Shown here one piece after another: positions 1-8,419 of a DNA stretch of 32,275 bases (position 1 is the first letter of the stretch; every line of letters begins with the position of its first letter). The DNA lies in contig JBATTK010000044.1 of assembly GCA_049670505.1 (NCBI GenBank), forward strand, positions 1 to 32,275, read 5' to 3'. Below the pieces are notes generated by a model that did no database searches, had not been told where the DNA came from, and saw only the letters and a program-made list of their open reading frames with translations. The DNA comes from JBATTK01 sp049670505. GTDB lineage: Bacteria > Bacteroidota > Bacteroidia > Flavobacteriales > Flavobacteriaceae. Position numbers and translations under genes: made by a program.

Positions 1-809
1 GCATAGGTCTCATAGTCTACCCTTATTTTTCCGGCCTTACCCTGTTTGGTAGTAATCAAAATTACACCGTTTGCGCCACGGGAACCATAAATGGCAGTGG
101 CAGAAGCATCCTTTAGAATTTCAACAGATTCAATATCACCGGGGTTTATTGCGTTCACAGGCGCACTGGGTAATCCATCTATAACAAATAATGGTTCGTT
201 ACCTGCCGTGATAGATGTAGCTCCACGAATACGTATGGAAAAACCACCTCCGGGTTCCGCACTTCCCTGGGTGATCTGGACCCCTGCGGCCCGGCCTTGA
301 ATTAATTGACTTACCGAGACTTGAGCACCTGTATTAAAGCTTTCATTGTTTAAAGAAGAAACAGATCCTGTAAGATCTTTCTTTTTAACAGTGCCATAAC
401 CTATTACGACCACTTCATCCAGCCCTTCAATATCCTCGACCAATACAACATTGATAGTGGATCGGTTATCAATAGGGACTTCTACTCTCTTGAATCCTAT
501 ATAGGAAAAAATAAGAACATCGTCCGCATTGGCGGTTACACTAAAGTTACCATCAATATCGGAAACTATGCCCGTAGTGGTACCCTTGACCAATACGGTA
601 ACTCCTGGCAGAGGGATATCGTTGGCATCTTTTACGGTTCCCGAAACCGTTTGCTGCATGGCTATTTCAGCCAGCGAAGGCGATAAAGAAGATGGTGACG
701 CATAGGCGGTTTCCAATGCGAGCAAAAAGAGGGTCACTAAAACAATGATTTTTTTGCTACGGGACAATGGCAATAGGTGAATCTCGGTCGTTTCACATTT
801 GTGTTCCAT
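1..809 (-). CDS. SusC-like TonB-dependent outer-membrane receptor, N-terminal part (runs off left edge)
   Basis: Reading the minus strand from the ATG at 809-807 gives an open frame of 269 codons to the window edge. It starts with a basic stretch and a hydrophobic signal segment (about residues 18-38, ending near AYASP). Next is a carboxypeptidase-regulatory-like domain (about 53-130, with TVSGTVKDAND, PLPGVTVLVKGTTTG and IFSYIGFK). The TonB-box-like LDEVVVIGYGT follows, then the plug domain (QGRAAGVQI, IRIRGATSI, PLFVIDGLP, EILKDASATAIYGSRGANGVI). This order is diagnostic of SusC/RagA receptors, which import oligosaccharides with a SusD partner. The barrel and any susD lie beyond the left edge. 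The gene has its own promoter and three LacI-type operators upstream (844-935), so it probably shares regulation with the sugar-catabolism operon to its right. Confidence 0.95.
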   Translation of the reverse strand, partial: MEHKCETTEIHLLPLSRSKKIIVLVTLFLLALETAYASPSSLSPSLAEIAMQQTVSGTVKDANDIPLPGVTVLVKGTTTGIVSDIDGNFSVTANADDVLIFSYIGFKRVEVPIDNRSTINVVLVEDIEGLDEVVVIGYGTVKKKDLTGSVSSLNNESFNTGAQVSVSQLIQGRAAGVQITQGSAEPGGGFSIRIRGATSITAGNEPLFVIDGLPSAPVNAINPGDIESVEILKDASATAIYGSRGANGVILITTKQGKAGKIRVDYETY

Positions 810-843
810 GCTCTTGGGTTTAGTTAAAAATTAAATTGGTTTA

Positions 844-857
844 TTTAAACGATTAAG
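844..857. promoter_or_regulatory. LacI-type operator, copy 1
   Basis: TTTAAACGATTAAG, a near-palindrome centred on CG. It lies downstream of the predicted receptor transcription start and 20 bp (about two helical turns) from an identical copy at 864-877. It matches the palindrome in front of the lacI gene at 10 or more of 14 positions. Confidence 0.7.
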
Positions 858-863
858 TAACTA

Positions 864-877
864 TTTAAACGATTAAG
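864..877. promoter_or_regulatory. LacI-type operator, copy 2
   Basis: Identical to the copy at 844-857 (TTTAAACGATTAAG), and in phase with it at 20-bp spacing. It lies between the predicted -7 element of the receptor promoter and the start codon, where a bound repressor would block initiation or early elongation. Confidence 0.7.
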
Positions 878-888
878 TTAATTTAACA

Positions 889-919
889 CAAACGTAATAT
901 TAAAATTTGAAATACGCAA
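889..919 (-). promoter_or_regulatory. Bacteroidota-type promoter of the SusC-like gene
   Basis: On the minus strand a TTG (919-917) is followed by exactly 20 nt and then TACGTTTG (896-889). This matches the TTG-N19/20-TAnnTTTG consensus of the Bacteroidota housekeeping sigma factor. Transcription would start near 883. It is bracketed by LacI-type palindromes on both sides, which fits repression. The match is read directly; activity is inferred. Confidence 0.6.
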
Positions 920-921
920 TA

Positions 922-935
922 CTTAATCGATTAAA
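922..935. promoter_or_regulatory. LacI-type operator, copy 3
   Basis: CTTAATCGATTAAA contains the perfect palindrome TTAATCGATTAA (923-934). It abuts the -33 TTG of the receptor promoter on its upstream side. With copies 1 and 2 downstream it could support repressor looping over the promoter. Confidence 0.65.
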
Positions 936-980
936 TAAACGATTTTGACATTTTTTCTTACAAAAAAATGACAATTTCTA

Positions 981-2159
981 TTAATTTTTACCAATAGTAG
1001 GGCCTTCGGTATTCTTTATACTCGGAATACGCTCCTTTACCTCCGGCAACTTTGGGAACGGCATGTGCGGTTCCGTTTGATACCAATATCCTACCGTATA
1101 ATAGTTGTCCGATCGGTGATTGGCATGCCCGTGCTCAATGGTCATTTTAATGGATTTATTGAAAACTATGGGGGATTCTTCGTGAAAACGATAGACGGTC
1201 CATTGTGCCCCACGGTCATCACCCCCGTTTAAGGGGTTGCCATAATCTTTATAATCGAACTCAGGTTTTGCATTGCCAAAAGGATTGATACCACAACCTC
1301 CGTAACACCAAGCACCCAAATAATAGTCTTCAGCTCCCGTTCCTATTATTTTTGCGTCTTCGGCCCCATCTATAAAAATCATCTCATCACCTTCTCCCCA
1401 CCAATCCCCTTGGTTTTGTATGATGCTGTGCGTCACTCCAAGGAAATGACCTTTTCCCTTGGCCTCCATAATTACATAATTTCCCTCTCCTTTAGGGTTT
1501 TTATGGGTGTTAACAATGGAATCACTATTGCGTGTCCAATTATTTGTCCAGCCATAGGTAGGAGTCTCCTGCCTATATTGCGCATGAAAGTAAAGGGTTT
1601 CATCAGGTAGTGACTTGTGCTTTTCCCAATCAATATTGTAATAAAAGGCACCTATAGCTTCCTCTCCATCATTTGTAACAGTGATTTTGGCCGACTTTTT
1701 AAAGGGCATTGGAAAGTATGCATTCAGGGCCCGCTGAGACCCCACGGAAGTATATTTGGATTCATATAGGTTGTATTTACCCAATCCTAATCCAAAAAAA
1801 TCACCTATAGGCGTTTCAACGCTAGGATTTTCTTCTCCGTCCCAATACATTCTAAGGATTATTTTTTTTAAATGATAAGGTTCGTTGCTGGCAATCGTAA
1901 TCCAAATATGCTTAATGATACCCGGCCCATCAACTTCACCGATAGTGCGTGTTTCATCAGGTTTAATCTTATTTTTCCAGTTTCCGTCATCATTGGCACC
2001 GGTTCGATCGTAACTTGAAATTCTTTCGGAAGAATAGTTTTTAGTCCGCCATATTTCATTTTGATCATTGTTGGTTTGGGCTAGGGCAAGATTGCCCATT
2101 CCAACCAACAAAACAATGGCCAACGAGGCGAAATGTTTTAATTGTTCTAAATTTTTCAT
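981..2159 (-). CDS. Secreted DUF2961 / GH172-family protein, candidate arabino- or fructofuranosidase
   Basis: A 392-residue protein with a Sec signal peptide (residues 1-28, cleavage after LALAQ). The DUF2961 signatures are clear: RISSYDRTGANDD (47-59), VDGPGIIKHIW (76-86), WWGEGDEM (253-260) and GTGAEDYYLGAW (273-284). DUF2961 is CAZy family GH172, whose characterised members release or rearrange furanosides (alpha-D-fructofuranosides; D-arabinofuranose from arabinan). Glu256 and Glu277 lie 21 residues apart, the spacing I recall for the catalytic Glu pair of the bifidobacterial alpha-FFase1, so the protein is probably active. It is a single-domain enzyme of typical length. It lies 154 bp after the ribulokinase gene and 171 bp before the SusC-like gene on the same strand, suggesting that it acts in the periplasm on imported oligosaccharide. 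The exact substrate is inferred from context only. Confidence 0.85.
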   Translation of the reverse strand: MKNLEQLKHFASLAIVLLVGMGNLALAQTNNDQNEIWRTKNYSSERISSYDRTGANDDGNWKNKIKPDETRTIGEVDGPGIIKHIWITIASNEPYHLKKIILRMYWDGEENPSVETPIGDFFGLGLGKYNLYESKYTSVGSQRALNAYFPMPFKKSAKITVTNDGEEAIGAFYYNIDWEKHKSLPDETLYFHAQYRQETPTYGWTNNWTRNSDSIVNTHKNPKGEGNYVIMEAKGKGHFLGVTHSIIQNQGDWWGEGDEMIFIDGAEDAKIIGTGAEDYYLGAWCYGGCGINPFGNAKPEFDYKDYGNPLNGGDDRGAQWTVYRFHEESPIVFNKSIKMTIEHGHANHRSDNYYTVGYWYQTEPHMPFPKLPEVKERIPSIKNTEGPTIGKN

Positions 2160-2313
2160 TTTGTAACTTTTTTGGTTCTTGTTATGTTTCCTTGCCTAAT
2201 TATTCTCTTTTTCTATGAAATACCGATGATTTTTTTATTTCTATATAGATTTTGAGATATTCATTATGTTCTACGGTAAACGATCCGGATAAGCCAACTT
2301 GAACATTACCCCA

Positions 2314-4026
2314 TTACTGCATTGTCGATTTTCCCATCATCTCGGTTTCCAAGAAACTGCCCACTGCTTTATACTTTTCATAGCGTTTTTTATATAATTC
2401 GGTTTTGTCCTTTTTAGGTTCATATATTCTATCAAAACCTTGGCCGATTACCCCCATAGCTTCTTCCACATTTGGATATATTCCGGCAACTACGGTCGCA
2501 AACATACAGGCGCCCAACGCACAGGTTTGTTCCGACTTATGGACTTTTATAGGCATTCCCAGCACATCGGCCATCATCTGTATCACAAAGTCGGATTTTT
2601 TGGCCACCCCTCCCAGGGCTATAATGCCCTTGAGTTGAACATCATTCTCGATAAAGTGGTCCACAATGCGTTTAGCCCCGAAACAGGTGGCCTCGACCAA
2701 AGCTCTGTACATTCTTGCGGCATTGCTACCCAAATTTAGGTTTAGAAAAGCTGCCTTTACCTGCGGATTGGCATTAGGTGTCCTTCTCCCATTGAACCAA
2801 TCCATAGCCAATTCCGAATCTTCATTTAAGACCAGTCGGGACGCTTCCTCTCCCAATTTTTGCAATAAGCCATACGTTATTGCTTTCTTCACCTTGCTCT
2901 TAAGCTTGTCGTCCCAATCACTGTCCTCAATGGACTTCAAAGCCATTTCGGTCATAAGCTCTTGAAACCATGCATAGGCATCCCCAAAAGCGGATTGTCC
3001 TGCTTCCAAACCAATCATACCGGGAACAATAGATCCTGTTGCTTGACCACAAATGCCTTGTACTACACCTAGCTTATCGCCTGTGGGTGCTACCAACATA
3101 TCACAGGTAGAAGTACCCATGACCTTACTGAGATGGTAGGGTTCTATTTGCCCACCTACAGCACCTACATGGGCGTCCAAAGCGCCAACACCAATTAGGA
3201 CATCGGTAGAAAGCCCAAGTTTCCGAGCCCATTCATCACAAAGATTTCCACATGCCACATCAGCAGTATAGGTTTTGATAAAAAGCGGATATTCCAAATT
3301 TACCATCAACGGGTCCAAGGTTAAAAAGAACTCCTCTTTGGGCAATCCTCCGTGTTCTTCTGCCCATAAAGCCTTATGGCCAGCTGCACAAATGCCACGC
3401 TTAATCTTTTTGGCATCTCGCCCTCCGGTCAATAAAAAGGGCATCCAATCACAGTGTTCTACCCAAGAGTAACAAGCCTTTGCTACCGCATTGTCTTCCC
3501 TAAGGGCATGTAACAGTTTTGCCCAAAACCATTCGGAGGAATATACACCCCCGGAATATTGTAAATAATCCGTATCGAACTTTTTAGCATGTCGGTTTAT
3601 TTCCTTGGCTTCTTTTATCGAAGTATGATCTTTCCATAGAAAAAACATAGCATTGGGGTTTTCGGCAAATTCTTCCCTTAATGCCAGAGGCATTCCTTTT
3701 TTATCAACGGCTACTGGAGTAGATCCAGTGGTATCTACCGAGATGGCCTTAATGTTTCTTGCAATCCGGAGGCCTGCCCTCCCAACAACATCTTTTACCG
3801 TATACTCCAATCCTTCGATATAATCCGAGGGATGTTGTCGGAATTGGTTTTTTGAAGCATCACAATACAGCCCTTCTTTCCAACGGGGATATTCATATTC
3901 GGCAACGGAAATTTCATCACCCGTATATGCATCTACAAGAACAGATCGTACGGAAGCCGTGCCGAAATCGATTCCAATAACATAGTTCTTCTCTTTTTCC
4001 ATAACGGATTTTTTAGTGAGTATCAT
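2314..4026 (-). CDS. araB: Ribulokinase, AraB type (FGGY carbohydrate kinase)
   Basis: A 570-residue protein that matches E. coli AraB (566 residues) almost end to end: VIGIDFGTASVR (16-27, phosphate-binding loop), VDTTGSTPVAVD, EEFAENPNAMFFLWKDHT, YSSEWFWAK, GTSTCDML, GLEAGQSAFGDAYAWF, DWFNGRRTPNAN and ALGGVAKKS. AraB phosphorylates L-ribulose at O5 with ATP, and the E. coli enzyme is known also to accept D-ribulose. Its start codon overlaps the permease stop in an ATGA (4026-4023), so the two are translationally coupled; an alternative start is Met9. The partner isomerase here is of FucI type, not AraA, and no araD epimerase is present. I therefore infer D-ribulose as the physiological substrate, giving D-ribulose-5-phosphate directly. 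Family assignment is near certain; the substrate is inferred. Confidence 0.93.
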   Translation of the reverse strand: MILTKKSVMEKEKNYVIGIDFGTASVRSVLVDAYTGDEISVAEYEYPRWKEGLYCDASKNQFRQHPSDYIEGLEYTVKDVVGRAGLRIARNIKAISVDTTGSTPVAVDKKGMPLALREEFAENPNAMFFLWKDHTSIKEAKEINRHAKKFDTDYLQYSGGVYSSEWFWAKLLHALREDNAVAKACYSWVEHCDWMPFLLTGGRDAKKIKRGICAAGHKALWAEEHGGLPKEEFFLTLDPLMVNLEYPLFIKTYTADVACGNLCDEWARKLGLSTDVLIGVGALDAHVGAVGGQIEPYHLSKVMGTSTCDMLVAPTGDKLGVVQGICGQATGSIVPGMIGLEAGQSAFGDAYAWFQELMTEMALKSIEDSDWDDKLKSKVKKAITYGLLQKLGEEASRLVLNEDSELAMDWFNGRRTPNANPQVKAAFLNLNLGSNAARMYRALVEATCFGAKRIVDHFIENDVQLKGIIALGGVAKKSDFVIQMMADVLGMPIKVHKSEQTCALGACMFATVVAGIYPNVEEAMGVIGQGFDRIYEPKKDKTELYKKRYEKYKAVGSFLETEMMGKSTMQ

Positions 4027-5312
4027 GGTAAGGCCATCACCGTCTTTTGCAAACGTTTCTGCATAATGGCATATATGGCTACGGCTAAAAAGCAGATAAA
4101 TGGCACGTAGAACGATAGGTTGATGCTTCCCGTTTTATCGGAAACGACTCCCTGAAGACCTGTAAGTACGGCACCGCCCAGAATGGCCATGATAAGCCCT
4201 GAGCCCCCTATTTTTGCATCATCGCCCAATTTCATCATGCCAAGTCCGTAAATGGTGGGAAACATCAGGGACATACAGGCAGAGGCCAGGATCAACGCTA
4301 CCACGCCTGTTAGTCCGTTACCATAGATGACGGTCAACGTACAGATAGCACCCATGGCCGCAGCAATCAAAAGTAATTTTCTCGGTTCAATATATTTCAT
4401 CAATGCCGTAAAGATGAATCTTGAACCCGAAAACAATATGATGGATGCCAAATAATATACCGATGCGTCGTCTTCATTTTTGCCCAGTTCCCCCATGGCA
4501 TAGCGAATGGTATAGGACCAAAGTCCTATCTGCGCACCCATATAGAAGAACTGTGCAGTCACGGACCAGCAGTAATTCCTGTTTTTCAAAAGTCGTTTTA
4601 AGGTCGGTAGTATATCCAAATTCTTGATTTTCTCCGTAACCACGGGCATTTTCGTGAACTTTACCATAATCCAGACAACCAAAAGGAAAAGGGCCACACC
4701 CACATAGGTGCCCATGACCGAAGTAAGCTCTTCGGACTGTATGGCCTTAAGTTTTGATATATCCAGTTGGGCACGTTGATCCACATCCAAAAGATTAAGG
4801 TTGGAAAGAATGAAAATCTTACTGAGCAATATGCCCGTGATAGAGCCCAAGGGGTTGAACGATTGTGCTAAATTCAATCTTCTGGTCGCCGTTTCCTCAG
4901 CGCCCATGGAAATAATATACGGATTTGCCGCAGTTTCCAAAATGGACAGTCCTCCGGCCAAAACAAAAAGAGCCCCCAAAAAATGTCCGTAAACCATTGT
5001 AATACTTGAAGGATAGAACAAAAACGCCCCGATAATAAACAATCCCAACCCTAACAAAACACCGGATTTGTAGGTGTATTTCTTTATGAATATGGCTGCT
5101 GGAAGTGCAAGCAGGAAATAAGATCCGTAAAACGCCATCTGAATCCATGAGGTCTGAAAATCGGACATACTCATAATCCGCTTAAAGGCCGCTAACAAGG
5201 TGTCGGTCATATTATTGGCCAATCCCCATAAAAAGAACAGGCTGGTAATCAATATAAACGGCCATTTGTTGCCCGGTTTGATGACGGGAATCCTATTTTT
5301 GTTTTTTTCCAT
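4023..5312 (-). CDS. fucP: FucP-type MFS sugar:H+ symporter (L-fucose / D-arabinose permease family)
   Basis: A 429-residue, 12-helix major facilitator protein with FucP-family signatures: LFFLWGLANNMTDTLL in helix 1, LETAANPY in helix 4 and RLNLAQSFNPLGS after it. The two acidic residues that carry proton coupling and sugar binding in E. coli FucP (Asp46, Glu135) are both present, as Asp37 and Glu126. E. coli FucP transports L-fucose and also D-arabinose, which differ only by the C6 methyl. The gene sits 25 bp after fucI and overlaps the kinase gene by 4 bp, so it is an inner member of one operon. It would move free monosaccharide from periplasm to cytoplasm for the isomerase. Related flavobacterial FucP proteins can carry other hexoses, so substrate is less certain than family. 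Confidence 0.9.
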   Translation of the reverse strand: MEKNKNRIPVIKPGNKWPFILITSLFFLWGLANNMTDTLLAAFKRIMSMSDFQTSWIQMAFYGSYFLLALPAAIFIKKYTYKSGVLLGLGLFIIGAFLFYPSSITMVYGHFLGALFVLAGGLSILETAANPYIISMGAEETATRRLNLAQSFNPLGSITGILLSKIFILSNLNLLDVDQRAQLDISKLKAIQSEELTSVMGTYVGVALFLLVVWIMVKFTKMPVVTEKIKNLDILPTLKRLLKNRNYCWSVTAQFFYMGAQIGLWSYTIRYAMGELGKNEDDASVYYLASIILFSGSRFIFTALMKYIEPRKLLLIAAAMGAICTLTVIYGNGLTGVVALILASACMSLMFPTIYGLGMMKLGDDAKIGGSGLIMAILGGAVLTGLQGVVSDKTGSINLSFYVPFICFLAVAIYAIMQKRLQKTVMALP

Positions 5313-5337
5313 TTCTGATTATTTGCCGAAATTCAGA

Positions 5338-7116
5338 TCATCTTTTACCGTAAAGTGGTCCATAATTTTCACAGGCCCTATAATCCGAACCTTCTTTATC
5401 CATACCGTATGCGTTCCATGCGGAGGGCCTAAAAATACGTTCCGGCTCCACATTGTGCATGCATACCGGGATACGTAACATAGATGCCAAGGTTATAAGG
5501 TCATGGCCTATATGGCCGTAGCTGATCGCCCCATGGTTGGAACCCCAATTATTCATAACGGAATACACGTCGGCAAATGCCCCATGGCCAGTTACTTTGG
5601 GTACGAACCATGTGGTGGGCCACGTACGGTCGGTGCGTTCGTCCAAAGTGTTATGTACGTTCCCAGGGAGGTCAATAGTATGGCCTTCGGAGATTTGTAA
5701 GGTAGGCCCCAAGCCTTTGATGAGATTCAACCGGCACATGGTAACTGGCATATCGCCCTTGGTCAGGAAATTAGAAGAAAAACCTCCGCCCCTAAAATAT
5801 CCCAGATTGGCCGGATACCATGTAGTGGCCTCCAAACAATCCTCGACTTCCTTTTCGGATATCTTCCAAAAGGGTTTCAATACAGGTTTACCATCTTTTG
5901 CCTGTCTTCCCGAACCGTCCAATGTTGCCGAACCGGAATTGATCAAGTGGATAAACCCCTGTGCAGCCTTGCCTTTAGGTTTCCAGCCCGTAACCCTCTT
6001 GACCGCGTCGGGACTCCAATACGTGCGTACATCCGCAAAAATCTGTGCTGTATTGGTCAGCAAATAATTAAAGAGCATGGAAATACCATTTAGGGAGTCG
6101 TTCTCCGTAGCGACCATATACGGTGCTCGGATACCGTTCCAGTCAAAGGAAGAGTTCAATATGGCCTCTGAAAAATCACCGTTGGGCAAAAAGTCCGTCC
6201 ATTGCCGCTGCCCTTGAAATCCGGATATGATGGCATCATGCCCCATGGACTCCTCACCATAGCCCATTTCCTTAAGCTTTGGGTTGCCTTCCATAAGATC
6301 GCGAATAATAAGGGTCATCTTTACCACGAATTCCCAATCCTTGTCTTTCTGTTGCCGTGGGCGTTGTTTTTCAGCATCGTTGAAATCGGTCCCTTCCTTA
6401 CAATTTTGCTTGGTCCATTTCAACGCTTTTTCAAATTCCTCCTTATCATAAATGCCTTGTTCAATTCTTCTTAGGACTTCTGTGGAATCTACATATTCAT
6501 TGCGCATCCCAAGAAAGTCCTGGAAAAAATCGGGGTCTATGGCCGACCCGACAATTCCCATGGATACGCTCCCAATGGCCAAGTAACTTCTGCCTTTCAT
6601 AATGGCTACAGCCAATCCCGCTTTGGCAAAACCCAACAATTTCTCCTTGATATCCAAAGGAATATCGCCATCGTTCATATCCTGTACATCATGGCCATAT
6701 ATTCCGAAGGAGGGCAACCCTTTTTGATTATGCGCTGCTAAGGTAGCGGCCAAATATACCGCTCCGGGACGCTCGGTACCGTTAAAGCCCCAAATGGCCT
6801 TGGGAATATTAGGATCCATATCCATCGTTTCGGTTCCATAGCACCAACAAGGGGTAACGGACAGGGATATGCCCACGTTTTTTCCTTGGAATAGGTAGGC
6901 GCAGTCAACGGCCTCCTTTACACCACCGATGCAGAAATCCGGAATTACGCATTGGACCGGTGTCCCATCCGGATATTTCAATTCCTTTCCAAACAGTTCC
7001 GCTACATTTTTGGCCATGTTCATCGTGGTTTCTTCCAATGATTCCCGTACTCCGCCCAGTCTTCCGTCGATTATGGGCCTAATACCGATCAGGGGATATT
7101 TATTTTTTTTGGACAT
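5338..7116 (-). CDS. fucI: L-fucose isomerase / D-arabinose ketol-isomerase
   Basis: A 592-residue protein, against 591 in E. coli FucI, colinear along its whole length: IGIRPIIDGRLGGVRESLEE, VTPCWCYGTETMDMDP, AIWGFNGTERPGAVYLAA, GYGEESMGHDAIISGFQGQR, AILNSSFDWNG and YRACENYGPLYG at the C-terminus. The Mn2+ ligands of the E. coli enzyme (Glu337, Asp361, His528) correspond to Glu338, Asp362 and His528 here, so it should be catalytically competent. FucI enzymes interconvert L-fucose/L-fuculose and D-arabinose/D-ribulose. The lipoprotein gene ends 28 bp upstream and the permease starts 25 bp downstream. Without a fuculokinase or fuculose-phosphate aldolase nearby, but with an AraB-type kinase, I infer that D-arabinose is the natural substrate here. 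Confidence 0.95.
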   Translation of the reverse strand: MSKKNKYPLIGIRPIIDGRLGGVRESLEETTMNMAKNVAELFGKELKYPDGTPVQCVIPDFCIGGVKEAVDCAYLFQGKNVGISLSVTPCWCYGTETMDMDPNIPKAIWGFNGTERPGAVYLAATLAAHNQKGLPSFGIYGHDVQDMNDGDIPLDIKEKLLGFAKAGLAVAIMKGRSYLAIGSVSMGIVGSAIDPDFFQDFLGMRNEYVDSTEVLRRIEQGIYDKEEFEKALKWTKQNCKEGTDFNDAEKQRPRQQKDKDWEFVVKMTLIIRDLMEGNPKLKEMGYGEESMGHDAIISGFQGQRQWTDFLPNGDFSEAILNSSFDWNGIRAPYMVATENDSLNGISMLFNYLLTNTAQIFADVRTYWSPDAVKRVTGWKPKGKAAQGFIHLINSGSATLDGSGRQAKDGKPVLKPFWKISEKEVEDCLEATTWYPANLGYFRGGGFSSNFLTKGDMPVTMCRLNLIKGLGPTLQISEGHTIDLPGNVHNTLDERTDRTWPTTWFVPKVTGHGAFADVYSVMNNWGSNHGAISYGHIGHDLITLASMLRIPVCMHNVEPERIFRPSAWNAYGMDKEGSDYRACENYGPLYGKR

Positions 7117-7144
7117 TCTTCTTTGATTTAAGGGGTTGCTATTT

Positions 7145-8362
7145 TTAAAATACTTCGTTTATGTCCTTAATGCCTATGCCGAAAATGGATTCCAAGACTG
7201 CATTAAGATCTTTTTCATTGCCCGTAAAATGAAATACACTATGGGTATGGCCTAATGTTTCCCCTGGCTGCAACAAAGCTGCCGGGGATACACTCTCCAA
7301 TTCATAGAAAGGCCCCATTTGTGGACCATCATCCAAAGGGCCATCGTTATAGGCGTTTATGGCATCGCCCGAGAAAGGTTTTGCTTCAAGGTTCCATTCT
7401 TGGTTTAAATAAGTGCCATGGCGGTCAATATCAAATAAGGTAATTGTTAGTATTTTATCAACAGCATCATAACTTCCGGCCATATTTGTAGCCCTTTTCG
7501 GAGGAACTCCTAGTTTACCACGTGATTTACCGTCCGCCTTAAAGTATAAGAGACCTTCATTGAAAGACACACGATTATCCGGTATTTGTCCGAAGTAATC
7601 CGTGGTAGCCACTTCGCCTTCCGCTTCGGTTCTGTATGGTATTACAATTGTTGTCTTCTTGGAAGGAGGAAACATATCTAGTATCCAGATACATGGTGCC
7701 CCCGTAGATTTTGTCCATACATTATCCCCTATATTGGTAATGGAATTATCGGTTTTATATCCGACGATATCCAAGCCTCTGGTTTTAATTTCCAGTAAAT
7801 TTTCAATTTCATCTTTATCCAATATGGTAACCGTTCTTTTGGCCTTTAATACAAAGTCGTGGTTCGAATAATTTTTCAATTCCATTTGCTTTTCCATAGA
7901 AACGGAGTTTTCAGTTTTATTGACCATATCCCAAGCCTCGCTATCTATCGGTGCCGGGGTTTCCCAATTTTCAAAGGTCATTTCGGTCATGGGTTTAAAG
8001 AAAAGGGAGAATACATTTCCTTCGGGCCCTAGCCAGAATCTATTCTCACCGCCATAGGCGTTCATGTGCGGATCGTCCTTGCCAAAAGCCTTATAATTGA
8101 TCCATCCCATACTTTTTCCGTCCTTTCCGGAAACCGTGGATGTAAATACCTTGGACTGATATTTTGGGGAGACCAGTACCTGTGCGTTATCTTTTTTTAG
8201 AACGACCAATTCCTCGTCCCATTGGTTCAAAAAATCCAGATCATAACCAAAACTACCCTCTTTAAAAGTTTCTGTTTCCATCTTTTTTTCGTTTTTCGTT
8301 TTTTGGCCGCATGATGCAACAATAAAGATGACGATGGCAATAAAGATCCAATTTCTTTTCAT
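7145..8362 (-). CDS. Lipoprotein of unknown function, probably DUF6786
   Basis: A 405-residue protein with a lipoprotein signal (hydrophobic residues 5-17, lipobox VASC, lipidated Cys18). The remainder is beta-rich with no membrane segments. Stretches such as NAYGGENRFWLGPEG (about 100-114), PAPIDSEAWDMV and PGETLGHTHSVFHFTG near the C-terminus recall galactose-mutarotase-like folds. The overall pattern is what I remember of DUF6786, a Bacteroidota family often found in sugar loci; I am not certain of the family number and know no function. It is the first gene of the fucI-permease-kinase operon, directly behind the operator-containing promoter at 8420-8450. A role as a periplasmic sugar-binding or mutarotase-like protein is only a guess. 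Confidence 0.8.
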   Translation of the reverse strand: MKRNWIFIAIVIFIVASCGQKTKNEKKMETETFKEGSFGYDLDFLNQWDEELVVLKKDNAQVLVSPKYQSKVFTSTVSGKDGKSMGWINYKAFGKDDPHMNAYGGENRFWLGPEGNVFSLFFKPMTEMTFENWETPAPIDSEAWDMVNKTENSVSMEKQMELKNYSNHDFVLKAKRTVTILDKDEIENLLEIKTRGLDIVGYKTDNSITNIGDNVWTKSTGAPCIWILDMFPPSKKTTIVIPYRTEAEGEVATTDYFGQIPDNRVSFNEGLLYFKADGKSRGKLGVPPKRATNMAGSYDAVDKILTITLFDIDRHGTYLNQEWNLEAKPFSGDAINAYNDGPLDDGPQMGPFYELESVSPAALLQPGETLGHTHSVFHFTGNEKDLNAVLESIFGIGIKDINEVF

Positions 8363-8370
8363 GATCTATA

Positions 8371-8384
8371 TTTAAACGATTAAA
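8371..8384. promoter_or_regulatory. LacI-type operator, copy 4
   Basis: TTTAAACGATTAAA, a near-perfect palindrome. It lies just upstream of the lipoprotein start codon (8362) and downstream of the predicted transcription start, 60 bp from copy 5. Differs from copy 1 only at the last base. Confidence 0.7.
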
Positions 8385-8419
8385 TAAAAAACAATAGAGT
8401 TTTATAAATCCATTGAAGC

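Noticed and set aside
5537..6067. 176-codon open frame on the plus strand
   Set aside because: Antisense to fucI, whose motifs match end to end on the other strand.
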